Shown: piece after piece, positions 22,111-30,396 of the stretch
Numbering within the stretch: the first letter of the stretch is position 1
How the letters are laid out: each line of letters begins with the position of its first letter
Assembly (NCBI GenBank): GCA_035712285.1
Contig: DASTBA010000049.1
Span: 1-39,780 of the forward strand
DNA: 39,780 nt
Reading direction: 5' to 3'
From: CAMLHP01 sp035712285
Lineage (GTDB): Bacteria > Gemmatimonadota > Gemmatimonadetes > Gemmatimonadales > GWC2-71-9
Program-made: the position numbers and the translations under genes
The notes under the pieces: generated by a model
Seen by the model: the letters and a program-made list of their open reading frames with translations, nothing else
What the model was told of the DNA's origin: nothing
Database searches by the model: none

Positions 22111-22713
22111 TCAATTGGCACTCAGGTCGGTCTTGTCGGCCGTGTTGTCGCACGAGACCCTGGGATTCCAGTCCGCGAAGATGTGGTGCTCCGCCGGGTT
22201 GTCGCGCCAGAGCCAGAGGTGCAGGAAATAGAGCCCCAGCCCATCGTTACGACCGAAGGTCTGGCCCAGGAGCGTTGGGGGAGCGCTGCCCTGCCACTGG
22301 TCCACCGGCACCAGGTATTCGAACCCCACCATGCGCAGTCCCCCGCCGGCCTTCGGCTCGTACATCACGGCTTCCGGCTTCAGCAGGTCCACCGTGCCAT
22401 CGATGAGGTGCGTGTCGGCGTAGTGGAAGCCCATGCCGCCCATGCCGGTGAAGTACCAGCAGTTGGTGATGGGGGTGTCGTAGCCGGCCTGGGCGGCCCG
22501 GCCCGGGTCCTGGAAGGCGACGGTCGCCTGCCGGAGCGCGACGAGCTGCTGCCGGTAGTCCGCCGGCACATTCGGCGGTGTGGGGCCGGCGGCGAAGGCG
22601 ATGTCGCCCGGCGCCTGGCGCGAGGCGTCGGCACAGGCGAGGGTGACCGCCGCGACCGCGGCGGCTGCGATGCCCGTCCAGAGGACAGGGTGGATCTTCC
22701 GTACGAAGGACAT
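22111..22713 (-). CDS. Conserved-looking lipoprotein of unknown function
   Basis: The 200-residue product has an N-terminal membrane segment and a lipobox-like TLAC. The mature region has distinctive aromatic/Gly/Asp-rich motifs: ITNCWYFTGMGGMGFHYAD, DLLKPEAVMYEP, VGFEYLVPVDQW and HHIFADWNPRVSCDN. The two mature-part cysteines (TNCW and VSCD) could form a disulfide, and the several histidines could bind metal. I do not know the family's function. The ATG at 22713 has GGAGGAGG about 10 bases upstream; the longer frame upstream is rejected. Confidence 0.75.
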   Translation of the reverse strand: MSFVRKIHPVLWTGIAAAAVAAVTLACADASRQAPGDIAFAAGPTPPNVPADYRQQLVALRQATVAFQDPGRAAQAGYDTPITNCWYFTGMGGMGFHYADTHLIDGTVDLLKPEAVMYEPKAGGGLRMVGFEYLVPVDQWQGSAPPTLLGQTFGRNDGLGLYFLHLWLWRDNPAEHHIFADWNPRVSCDNTADKTDLSAN

Positions 22714-22737
22714 GACCGGGCCTCCTCCAGCAGGTGA

Positions 22738-22758
22738 GCGCGGGACAACGCCCCGCGC
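22738..22758 (-). terminator. GC hairpin downstream of the 22847 gene
   Basis: A perfect 7-bp stem, gcgcggg (22738-22744) and cccgcgc (22752-22758), with loop acaacgc lies between the gene ending at 22847 and the lipoprotein start at 22713. It lacks a T run. It may be a terminator or a 5' leader structure of the lipoprotein mRNA. Confidence 0.3.
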
Positions 22759-22846
22759 GGGCCGGCGAGGACCGGTCCAGCTACTGGAGGCCGGAAAGGG
22801 TGGCAAACCGGCTCATGGACGGCCGGGGGGAGGCGGAACGGCCGCG

Positions 22847-23146
22847 CTAGAGCATCCGGCGGAGATGCCTCACCGGGCCCGATACTGGTGGATGGGCCTG
22901 CTCCTGGACCGGGCCGATCGCGTTGTCCTCGACCCAGTGCTGGAGCGCCGCATCCACCTCGGCGAGAGACTGCTCGGTATCGCAGGGGAGCACCGGGCAC
23001 CGGCGGCCCTCCACCATCAGGAACCACATCGCGGGAGACGCCTCGAGATTCCGGCGGGTATCGGCGGGCTGGGCCTCGTACGACACGAAGTGAAAGGCGC
23101 GTCCCCGAACGGTGAGGTGGCGCTGCTGCGGCTTGAACGTGGTCAC
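22847..23146 (-). CDS. Small protein of unknown function
   Basis: The 99-residue product is cytoplasmic by appearance and matches no family I recognise. It has a beta-rich N-terminal half (LTVRGRAFHFVSYEA, AMWFLMVEGRRCPVLPC) and a helical segment (SLAEVDAALQHWVEDNA). Trp/Phe-rich strands and a clean ATG suggest a real gene. It is isolated between the EamA transporter gene and the lipoprotein gene on the same strand, with gaps of about 86 and 133 bases. Confidence 0.6.
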   Translation of the reverse strand: MTTFKPQQRHLTVRGRAFHFVSYEAQPADTRRNLEASPAMWFLMVEGRRCPVLPCDTEQSLAEVDAALQHWVEDNAIGPVQEQAHPPVSGPVRHLRRML

Positions 23147-23232
23147 GAGGCCTCCGGTGCAGAGGAGCTGCCAGGGCCGGAGGCGGCGGAAGTGCAGCGC
23201 CAGGCACTGATGAAAGGGCCGATGCCTTGAAT

Positions 23233-24105
23233 CTAACCGCCCGGACCGGCGGGCGCGGATGCTGGACGGGGATCCCGACGTCCGGGCTCCCCGCGAATCG
23301 TCAGGGCGATGCCGCCCAGCACCAGCGCCGATGCGATCAGCAGGCGGACGGTGACGCGTTCATCGAGCAGCACCACGCCGCCGACGGCCGCCAGGATCGG
23401 CACGGCGAGCTGGACTATCGCGGCGGTGACGGAGGTCAGGTGGGGCAGGGCCCGGTACCAGATGGCATAGCCGAGCCCCGACGTGACGGCCCCGGAAACG
23501 AGCGCCCAGCCGATGCCGGCGGGTTGGGCGTGGACGCCGCTCCGGGCGCCGAACCAGAAGGCGACGACCAGCGGCACCGCCCACGCAAAGTTGCCCGCGG
23601 TCTCGGCCAGCGCGTCACTCGCGCCATGCCCGGCGAGGGAATAGCACCCCCAGGCGATGCCGGCCGCCAGCATCAGGGCGGCGCTGAGCGGCGCCGGGGC
23701 GGTGAGTCCGGGCAGGAAGAGATAGACGAGTCCCGCGAGTGCGAGCGCGAGCCCGTACCATTGCACCATCGAAGGGCGGCGGCCGCGGAGAATGGCGGCG
23801 ACCACCATGGTGACCTGCACCGCTCCGAAGAGCAACAGCGCGCCGGTGCCGGCGCCCAGGTGGAGATACGCAATGGAGAAGGGCACCGCATAGAGCACCA
23901 GCCAGGCGGCGGAGCGCCACGATCCTGCCATGCGGCCGGTACGCCGGAGCCGCATGAGGAACAGCAGCACGGCGGCGCCGGAGGCGATCCGCACGGCGGA
24001 GAAGCTGGCGGGATCAATGGAGCCGCTCCGGAGTGCCAGCCGGCAGAGAATGGAATTGGCCGCGAAGGCGACCAGGGCGAGGAGGGTGAGCGCGGAGACA
24101 GGCAC
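23233..24105 (-). CDS. EamA/DMT-family transporter
   Basis: The 290-residue integral membrane protein has about ten hydrophobic helices arranged as two EamA repeats (FAANSILCRLALRSG in the first; SGAVTSGLGYAIWYRALPHL and QLAVPILAAVGGVVLLDE in the second). The drug/metabolite transporter superfamily exports amino acids or other small metabolites; the substrate is not predictable. The GTG start at 24105 lies 3 bases after the stop of the kinase gene upstream, so it is probably translationally coupled to that kinase. Confidence 0.9.
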   Translation of the reverse strand: MPVSALTLLALVAFAANSILCRLALRSGSIDPASFSAVRIASGAAVLLFLMRLRRTGRMAGSWRSAAWLVLYAVPFSIAYLHLGAGTGALLLFGAVQVTMVVAAILRGRRPSMVQWYGLALALAGLVYLFLPGLTAPAPLSAALMLAAGIAWGCYSLAGHGASDALAETAGNFAWAVPLVVAFWFGARSGVHAQPAGIGWALVSGAVTSGLGYAIWYRALPHLTSVTAAIVQLAVPILAAVGGVVLLDERVTVRLLIASALVLGGIALTIRGEPGRRDPRPASAPAGPGG

Positions 24106-24108
24106 GCG

Positions 24109-26751
24109 TCAGCGGCGCATCCGGGCCTGGATGTCGCTGAACCAGTTCGTCGCCAGGATTGCCCGGCTTCCGGCGGTGGCGGAGGCGATGCCGCGGGCCC
24201 GGAAGAACGCGAACGAACGGCCGTCCGGGAAGACATCGAACGACTGGTGGAACTGGAAGTCCTGGTACCGGGATGCGTCGAAGAGCGGCTGCTGGGCGAC
24301 GACCTCGAAGTCCGGCGCCGTCCGCACCGACGCCGCCACGAGCTGCAGCTGCGGGTCGAGGTAGTAGAGTTCGCGCCCGTCGGGTGACCAGCGTGGCTCG
24401 GTTCCGCCCTGGGTGGACACCTGCTGCGCGCCGCCGGAGCTGTCGCCCAGGCTCCGGACGTAGATCTGGTTCTGGCCTGACTGGTTCGAGGTGTAGGCCA
24501 GCCACCGGCTGTCGGGCGAGACCGCGGGCGTCAATTCGCTGAAGGGTGTGGCGGCAAGCGGCACCGGCGTGGTGTCGCCACTGGTGCGAACCCCGACGAT
24601 GTCCCCGGCACCGGCGGCGCCATTGTCGGTGCGGAGCACGATCCAGCGCCCGTCGGGCGAGAAGGTGACTTCCTGCACCTGCCGGTCCAGGTGCACGAGC
24701 AGGCGGTCCCGGCCGCCCCCGTCCGCCTGCCGTACGTACACGTTGCCGCCCGCGCCGCTGTCGCGCACGAACGCGACCAGCCGTCCGTCGGCCGACCAGG
24801 CCGGCCGGCGGTCCTGGCCGCCGAACGTGAGGCGGCTGAACGGGCCGCGCTCCAGCTGCTTGACCCAGACCGATATGCCCGCGGCCCCGGTGCCGATGTC
24901 CACCGCCATGCGGCGGCCGTCCGGCGCGATGGCCAGGGAGTTGAACTGCCCGCTCCATGCGCTGTCCATCACCGACGCCCGGCCGTCACGCCCCACCCGC
25001 ACGACATCGGAAGCCGTCGAGGAGGCGCCGCGCATGTACAGCAGGGTACCCGATCGCGACACCGCCATCATCGGGTTGAGCGCGCCGATCTGCACGCGAT
25101 CGAGCACCGGGGCGGCGGGCCCGGTGATCGCGAGCTTGTCCAGGTCGAAGGGCGCCGCCAGCACGGAGCCGTCGCCCTGGACATAGAGCAGGGCGCCCCA
25201 CGGGAGATACCACGCCTCGAACGCGCCGGGGACGAGCGGCTGCTGCCGGCCGGTGCGCAGGTCGAGCACGCGAACGCTGCGCGCGACGCAACCGGAACTG
25301 CACGCGAGGAACAGGACCCCGCGGGCATGGGGCAGCGCGGTGGGGTTGACCAGGCCGAGCCCGCGGAGGGCGCTGTCACCCAGCGCGGTGGTGACCGGAC
25401 CGCCGCCGGCGCCTACCCGAAGGAGCTGGTCCAGCCGGGCCGCGACATAGACCAGCGTATTGTCATCGAGCCAGGTCACGCCGTACTGCTGCGGGGCGGC
25501 GGAGTCGGCGATGGTGATCGGGGCACCGCCCGAGACCGGCACCTTCCTCACCTGGCCGTCGGCCACGAACGCCAGCCATTGGCCGTCGGGCGAGAACACC
25601 GGGCTGAATCCGCGTGCGGTGCCGGGGATGGGCGCGGGATCGAGCTCGCCGGCACGCTTCATCCAGAGCAGCCCGTCCTGGCGGGTGTCCTTGAAGATCA
25701 GGGTGCGGCCGTCGGGCGATACGGCGAGCGCCAGTCCCTGCGTCGTGACCGTCACCGAATCGCTGAGCACGATGTGCGACCAGGTGACCGGCTCGGCGCG
25801 CGACCGGCCCGCCACGGCCCAGGCGAGGGTCCCGAGTGCCGCAACCGTCACGCCGCCCATCGCCACCAGCGGCCAGCGAACGGCGGGGCCCTGGCGACTG
25901 GGCGGCTTGTCGGCGCGATGGCTCGACGGCGCGACGAGCGCCGCGGCGAACTCCGCGGCCGAGGCAAACCGGTCGGCGGGAAGTTTCTCCAGCGCGGCGA
26001 GCACCGCGCGCTCGACCGGTTCCGGGATGGTGTGGCGCTGGGTGATCAGCGAGCGCGGCGCCTCCGTCATCATGCGGGCGACGATCGCCTGGGCTGTCGA
26101 GCCCGTGAACGGCGGATCGCCCGTGAGCATCTCGTACGTCACGACGCCGAGCGCGTAGATATCGGCGCGCGCGGTGACCTCCCGCTCGCCCATGGCCTGC
26201 TCGGGTGACATGTAGGTCGGCGTGCCGAGGGACATGCCGGTCTCGGTCATGCGGGAGCCGCCGGAATTGCTGGCGGCGAGCGCAATCCCGAAGTCGGCCA
26301 CCAGCGCCTGGCCGTCGTGGAGCAGGATGTTCTCGGGCTTGATGTCGCGGTGAATCACGCCGTGCCGATGGGCGTAGTCGAGCGCGCTGGCCACTTCGGT
26401 GGCGATCCGGAGCGCGTCCGCGACGGGGAGCTGCTTGTCCCGCGCGAGGCGGTCGCGAAGCGATTCCCCTTCCACGAAGGGCATGACGTAGTACGCCGTT
26501 CCCTGCGCCTCGCCGCTGTCGATGAGGCCGAGGATGTGGGGATGCTGGAGTGCGGCGATGGTGCGGATCTCGCGCACGAAGCGCTCGGGGCCGATCACCG
26601 CAGCGAGCTCCGGCCGCAGAACCTTGATGGCCACCTGCCGGCCGTGCTTCAGGTCCGCGGCAAGGTAGACCGTGGCCATGCCGCCCTGCCCGAGCTCACG
26701 CTCGATGCGATAGCGGTCCTCCAGGGCGGCACGGAGCTGTTCGGGGATCAT
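24109..26751 (-). CDS. Membrane Ser/Thr kinase with C-terminal TolB-like beta-propeller
   Basis: The product is 880 residues from the ATG at 26751 (MIPEQLRAAL); the longer open frame upstream is non-coding. The kinase domain covers about residues 14-270: GQGGMA loop, K43, HRDIKPEN (134-141), DFG (153-155) and GTPTYMSPEQ. A single membrane helix lies at about 293-314. A predicted extracytoplasmic WD40/PD40 propeller follows, with repeats such as AVSPDGRTLIF, FSPDGQWLAFV, APDGRRMAVD and SPDSRWLAY. This is a classic PknB-like receptor layout: outer propeller as sensor, inner kinase as output. The leader before the ATG is nearly identical to that of the kinase at 30397-33153. Confidence 0.93.
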   Translation of the reverse strand: MIPEQLRAALEDRYRIERELGQGGMATVYLAADLKHGRQVAIKVLRPELAAVIGPERFVREIRTIAALQHPHILGLIDSGEAQGTAYYVMPFVEGESLRDRLARDKQLPVADALRIATEVASALDYAHRHGVIHRDIKPENILLHDGQALVADFGIALAASNSGGSRMTETGMSLGTPTYMSPEQAMGEREVTARADIYALGVVTYEMLTGDPPFTGSTAQAIVARMMTEAPRSLITQRHTIPEPVERAVLAALEKLPADRFASAAEFAAALVAPSSHRADKPPSRQGPAVRWPLVAMGGVTVAALGTLAWAVAGRSRAEPVTWSHIVLSDSVTVTTQGLALAVSPDGRTLIFKDTRQDGLLWMKRAGELDPAPIPGTARGFSPVFSPDGQWLAFVADGQVRKVPVSGGAPITIADSAAPQQYGVTWLDDNTLVYVAARLDQLLRVGAGGGPVTTALGDSALRGLGLVNPTALPHARGVLFLACSSGCVARSVRVLDLRTGRQQPLVPGAFEAWYLPWGALLYVQGDGSVLAAPFDLDKLAITGPAAPVLDRVQIGALNPMMAVSRSGTLLYMRGASSTASDVVRVGRDGRASVMDSAWSGQFNSLAIAPDGRRMAVDIGTGAAGISVWVKQLERGPFSRLTFGGQDRRPAWSADGRLVAFVRDSGAGGNVYVRQADGGGRDRLLVHLDRQVQEVTFSPDGRWIVLRTDNGAAGAGDIVGVRTSGDTTPVPLAATPFSELTPAVSPDSRWLAYTSNQSGQNQIYVRSLGDSSGGAQQVSTQGGTEPRWSPDGRELYYLDPQLQLVAASVRTAPDFEVVAQQPLFDASRYQDFQFHQSFDVFPDGRSFAFFRARGIASATAGSRAILATNWFSDIQARMRR

Positions 26752-26818
26752 CCGGCTCCAAGATGCAGCCAGCCCGCGGATGGTGCCAGTCGGCGGTGGT
26801 CCGTCACTGGCCGGCGGC
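26741..26818 (-). repeat. Duplicated kinase leader, copy A
   Basis: About 78 bases covering the first codons, the GGAG ribosome-binding region and the upstream leader are highly similar to 33143-33220 in front of another kinase. Both copies include a TGA stop closing a frame ending in A-G-Q (here 26804-26806), so the duplicated unit reached into the preceding gene's last codons. Confidence 0.8.
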
Positions 26819-26932
26819 GATGGCGCGGTCGCGCCGGGCTTCGGCGTGCAGTCCGCGCGCCTCCTCCGCTTCCGCGAGCCAGCCGTGCATCTCCCGGATG
26901 TCCCGGTGTCGCCGGCCCTCCTTGAGCTCCAG
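26804..26932 (-). other. In-frame coding-like extension after the UGA of the TPR kinase
   Basis: Directly after the kinase stop, in the same frame, come 42 sense codons and a second TGA. They encode a charged helical segment (KEGRRHRDIREMHGWLAEAE) like the last TPR helices of related kinases. The terminal A-G-Q codons and TGA align with the end of the unrelated gene at 33206, inside the duplicated leader. This is either a decayed C-terminus or a rarely read-through tail. Confidence 0.55.
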
Positions 26933-29482
26933 TCACCGGAGCACGTCACCAAGCACGGAATCGGCCGCGGCGTAGTGTCGCTCACGAAGCAGGAGCAGCC
27001 CGCCGACCGCCTGCGCGCGCGCCGCCGCCGGGTGGTCCGGCCCGAAGACCTTCAGGCTGATGCGGATCGCATCACCGATCATGGCCTGGGCCGCGGCAAA
27101 CTCGCGCCGGTCCACCAGCAACCGCGCAAAGCTCACCTCCACCCCGGCCACATTCGCGTTGTCGCGGCCCCTGAGTTCCCGGTTCAGCGCCAGCGACGCA
27201 CGAAAGAGGTGCTCGGATTCCTCGAAATCACCGGCCCGGTGCAGGACATCCGCCGCCTGGGCAAGTGCAGTGGCGGTAACCGGGTGCCGGGGTCCGTGGG
27301 TGCGCCGGATCGTGGCCAGGAACCGGCGAGCCAGGCTCACCGCCTCACTGGAGTCTCCCCGCCGCGCCAGGAACTCGGCCAGGTCGTACTCGGCATACGC
27401 CGTGAGCGGGTGGGCCTCTCCCAGCGCCTGCTCGCGGATCGCCAGCTCGCGCCGGTAGAGCGGTTCCGCGTCGGCGTCGCGTCCTTCGTCGTGATCGTAG
27501 AGATCGGCCAGCAGCTGCACCGGCCCGGTGACCTCGACGCGATCCGGCCCGAAGACCCGTTCGGCGGTCGCGAGCGCCTGGCGGAACTCGGCCTCCGCCT
27601 CGTCCAGCCGTCCTTCGCGCCGGAGAACGGCGCCGAGCAGCGCGTGGCTGTCGCCGGTGAGGGAGTCGACGGGACCGAGTGACCGTTCGCGAATGGCGAG
27701 CGCGCGACGGTGGAGCGATTCGGCGTCGGCCAGCTGGTCCCGGAAGATCGCGACACTGGCGAGCTGATGGAGCGTACTGGCGATGGCAGGATCATCGGGT
27801 TCGAGGTCACGTTGCTGGATGGCCAGCGCCGCGCGGGCCGCGGAATCCGCCGCGGGGAACTGGCTGAGGCTGATATGCAGCTGGCTCAGCCGGATGAGGT
27901 CGGCGGCGAGTTGTGACGCCGCCGCGGCCGGGTCCGGGATGCTGCCGGCGGCACGCTGCCGCAAGGCGACGGCGCGCTCAAGGGAGATGCGTGCCGGTTC
28001 GAACTGGCCGAGACTCTGGAAGACCCGGCCCGTGACCTCGAGCAGGCGCGCCTGCTGGTTCGGCTGGTCGTGGAGCAGCGCCACGCGCGCCTCGGCGCGG
28101 CGGACCAGCTCCCCGGCGGTCAGGGTATCGCCGCGGACATTGGCGGTGTCAGTGGTCTCGAACAGCTGGAAGAGAAACGCGCTGGTGGCCGCCGCCTCCC
28201 GGGAGGCAGTTTCGGCCCGGTCCCGTTCGGCCCGCGCACGATGGGCCTGGGAGAGTGAGACCACCACGCCGCCGACCAGCGACAACGCGACGACGGCACC
28301 GGCGACGGTCTCCAGCCGGTGACGCTTCACGAAGCGCCGCGCCCGGTAGGCGGCGGTCTGGCGGCGGGCCTGCACCGGGTGGGCGGCCAGGTGCCGGCGG
28401 ATGTCCAGCGCGAGCTCCTGCGCCGAGGCGTAGCGCGCCGCGGGTTCCTTGCCCAGCGCCCTGAGGACGATGGCATCGAGGTCGCCGGCGAGGGCGCGGC
28501 GGAGGCGGTCGGTGCCGGCGCTCGTGGAAGGCGCCGGAGGATCGAAGTTGCAGATGATCCGTTCCATCTCACCGGGCGGACGTCCGCGGAGATCGTACGG
28601 GCGCTGTCCCGTCAGGAGCAGGTACAGGATGACGCCGAATGCGTAGACGTCGGTGGCCGCACTCACCGGCCGGCCCTGCACCTGTTCCGGCGCGGCGTAT
28701 TCGGGCGTCATCGCGTGCAGCAATGACCGGGTGGTATCGGCTTCGTCCGGGCTCTGCCCCGGCACCAGCAGCTTGGCCACGCCGAAGTCGAGCAGCTTGA
28801 GCTGTCCCCCGGCGGTGACGAGCATGTTGGAGGGCTTGAGGTCCCGATGGACCACGAAGTGCTGGTGGGCGTACTGCACCGCGTCGCACGCGCCGGCGAG
28901 GAGCTCCAGCCGCTGGTCGAGCGAGCACGAGTGTGCATCACACCAGCGATCGATCGGCTCGCCTTCCACGTACTCCATGGCGAACCACGGCGTGCCATCG
29001 GCGGCGATGCCACCGTCCACGAGACGCGCGATGCCGGGGTGCTCGAGTCCGGCCAGGATCCGGCGCTCCTCCATGAACCTGGCGATCAGCAGGTCACTGG
29101 CGGAGGACGGAACCAGCTTGACCGCGACCCGCTGCTCGAACTGGCCGTCGTCGCGCTCGCCCAGGAACACCGCGCCCATGCCCCCGCGGCCGATCTCGCG
29201 CACCAGGCGGAACGGTCCCGCGCGATCGGGGCGCGGCGTGCGACCCCGTGCCGCGCCGAGGTCCTCGATCAGGGGTGACAGGAGATCGGCGGATGGCAGG
29301 TCCGGGTGTGGGGCGGTATCGTCGTCGAGCTGGATCAGGTGAAGCAGGGTGCGGCGGAGTTCGTCGTCGCCGGGGCAGGAGCGTTCGATGAATGCCGGGC
29401 GCGCGCCGGGCGGCAGGTCGAGGGCGGCGTCGAGCAGCGGCTCGAGCTGGCGAAAACGTTCGGGGGTCAGGTCAGTATTCAC
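26933..29482 (-). CDS. Membrane Ser/Thr kinase with TPR region, ending at an in-frame UGA
   Basis: The product is 849 residues. The kinase domain is at about 90-360: GRGGMGAVF loop, K122, HRDLKPSN (213-219 region) and DFG (232-234). One membrane helix follows at about 391-411, then a long TPR-type helical region with repeats such as ADSAARAALAIQQRDLEPDD and EAEFRQALATAERVFGPDRV. The start is a GTG at 29482 that overlaps the vapC stop by 11 bases; no clean ribosome binding site is visible, which fits translational coupling. The frame ends at TGA (26933-26935), but the same frame continues for 42 sense codons that look like the missing C-terminus (HGWLAEAEEARGLHAEARRD). The gene may be truncated by a CGA-to-TGA change. 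Confidence 0.88.
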   Translation of the reverse strand: MNTDLTPERFRQLEPLLDAALDLPPGARPAFIERSCPGDDELRRTLLHLIQLDDDTAPHPDLPSADLLSPLIEDLGAARGRTPRPDRAGPFRLVREIGRGGMGAVFLGERDDGQFEQRVAVKLVPSSASDLLIARFMEERRILAGLEHPGIARLVDGGIAADGTPWFAMEYVEGEPIDRWCDAHSCSLDQRLELLAGACDAVQYAHQHFVVHRDLKPSNMLVTAGGQLKLLDFGVAKLLVPGQSPDEADTTRSLLHAMTPEYAAPEQVQGRPVSAATDVYAFGVILYLLLTGQRPYDLRGRPPGEMERIICNFDPPAPSTSAGTDRLRRALAGDLDAIVLRALGKEPAARYASAQELALDIRRHLAAHPVQARRQTAAYRARRFVKRHRLETVAGAVVALSLVGGVVVSLSQAHRARAERDRAETASREAAATSAFLFQLFETTDTANVRGDTLTAGELVRRAEARVALLHDQPNQQARLLEVTGRVFQSLGQFEPARISLERAVALRQRAAGSIPDPAAAASQLAADLIRLSQLHISLSQFPAADSAARAALAIQQRDLEPDDPAIASTLHQLASVAIFRDQLADAESLHRRALAIRERSLGPVDSLTGDSHALLGAVLRREGRLDEAEAEFRQALATAERVFGPDRVEVTGPVQLLADLYDHDEGRDADAEPLYRRELAIREQALGEAHPLTAYAEYDLAEFLARRGDSSEAVSLARRFLATIRRTHGPRHPVTATALAQAADVLHRAGDFEESEHLFRASLALNRELRGRDNANVAGVEVSFARLLVDRREFAAAQAMIGDAIRISLKVFGPDHPAAARAQAVGGLLLLRERHYAAADSVLGDVLR

Positions 29483-29864
29483 ACACCTCGACGTCGGTAC
29501 GGGCGAAGTCATCGCCCACGAACAGCAGTGGTTCGCCGCGCGCGACGGACAGCGCGTAGCTGAAACAGTCGCCGAAGTTGAGCGCTGCCGCATGGCGTCC
29601 GCGCCCGAACCGCAGCGCGGCATCGCGCGCCAGGGTCACCTGGTCGTCGCCCACCGGAACGACCTCGGCCCCGATGCTCCGCAGCAGCCGATCCAGCTGG
29701 GGCTCGGCGGCTTCACCGTAGCGACCGAGGAGGACCAGCGCCGCCTCGACCACCGTCGCCGCGGAGACCAGCCGGCGGCGGTCGGCCTCGACCGCCGCGA
29801 CAAGACGGTCCGCCGCGGGCTCCCGGCTGAGGATCGCGATGATCGCCGATGTGTCAATGACCAT
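29472..29864 (-). CDS. vapC: VapC-like PIN-domain toxin
   Basis: The 130-residue PIN-domain ribonuclease shows the acidic metal-binding residues D4 (MVIDTSAI), E40 (SAATVVEAAL), D99 (NFGDCFSYA) and D118/D119 (FVGDDF), so it should be catalytically competent. VapC toxins cut tRNA or rRNA when freed from antitoxin. It starts 3 bases after the antitoxin stop. Its own last 11 bases overlap the GTG of the downstream kinase, so translation of toxin and kinase is likely linked. Confidence 0.92.
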   Translation of the reverse strand: MVIDTSAIIAILSREPAADRLVAAVEADRRRLVSAATVVEAALVLLGRYGEAAEPQLDRLLRSIGAEVVPVGDDQVTLARDAALRFGRGRHAAALNFGDCFSYALSVARGEPLLFVGDDFARTDVEVCEY

Positions 29865-29867
29865 GGC

Positions 29868-30119
29868 TCAATCCGGCGCGCCATGCACGTCGTACCCGAC
29901 GATGTCATCGGCCGGCCGCGGATCGCGAACCGGCAGACGCGCAAGTCGCTCCTGAATCCGTCGCACCTCTGCGCCGATACCCTGGCGGGCGCGATGCGTC
30001 TCCCGCCCGAGCCGCTCTTCCAGCGCCCGGCGGATCGCCTCGGTCAGAGTCTCCCCGGTAGCCGTCGCCAGTGCACGCGCCAGGCGGTCGGTTTCCGGAT
30101 CCTTGATGCTGATGGCCAT
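29868..30119 (-). CDS. vapB: VapB-like antitoxin (Rv0623 family)
   Basis: The 83-residue antitoxin begins MAISIKDPETDRLARALA and continues with the ribbon-helix-helix-type segment TGETLTEAIRRALEERLGRE, matching the PF07704/Rv0623 VapB family. The acidic, proline-rich C-terminus (RDPRPADDIVGYD) should wrap the VapC active site. The first gene of the pair is preceded by an AT-rich region with three TCTAGA palindromes that fit an autoregulatory operator. Confidence 0.9.
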   Translation of the reverse strand: MAISIKDPETDRLARALATATGETLTEAIRRALEERLGRETHRARQGIGAEVRRIQERLARLPVRDPRPADDIVGYDVHGAPD

Positions 30120-30128
30120 ATACCGCTT

Positions 30129-30174
30129 TCTAGAAATGTATCTAGAAATCTAGATAATGCTCCGATTTCCGCAA
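30129..30174 (-). promoter_or_regulatory. vapBC promoter with triple TCTAGA operator
   Basis: Three TCTAGA palindromes lie at 30129-30134, 30141-30146 and 30149-30154 in an otherwise GC-rich region. On the minus strand a possible -35 TTGCGG (30174-30169) and -10 TAGATT (30152-30147), 16 bases apart, overlap them. VapBC binding there would block transcription. The core promoter match is modest; the repeat pattern is the stronger evidence. Confidence 0.6.
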
Positions 30175-30396
30175 GGGTCGGGATGACATGCGTTCGCCGA
30201 GCCGGGATGCTGCGCGTACAGGGTGAGCTGCCGCACCAGCGGCCCCAGGCGCGGGTGCGGCAGGAGGGCGTGGCCGTCCTGCCGCATGATGTTCGCGGGC
30301 TTGATGTCGCGATGCACGACGCCCTGCCGGTGCGCGAAGTCGAGCGCCCCGCCACTTCGCCGGCCAGCCGCGCGGCGAGCTGTGCCGCCACCTCAC
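30150..30396 (-). pseudogene. Decayed Ser/Thr kinase fragment
   Basis: Between the kinase ending at 30397 and vapB, the minus strand encodes a short kinase-like stretch: helix codons (VAAQLAARLAGEVAG), then, after a one-base frameshift near 30348, LDFAHRQGVVHRDIKPANIM with the catalytic-loop HRD motif. There is no glycine loop before it and no DFG after it. The frame ends at TAG (30152-30150) inside the vapBC operator. It is a remnant of a further kinase copy, probably left by recombination or by insertion of vapBC. Confidence 0.7.

Noticed and set aside
26804..26935. A second selenocysteine codon in the TPR kinase
   Set aside because: No stem with a GGTC-type loop follows within the usual distance, and the position is in a TPR tail where selenocysteine would have no role.
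30129..30154. TCTAGA repeats as a CRISPR-like or integration site
   Set aside because: There are only three 6-bp palindromes with uneven short spacing directly before vapB, which fits an operator better.
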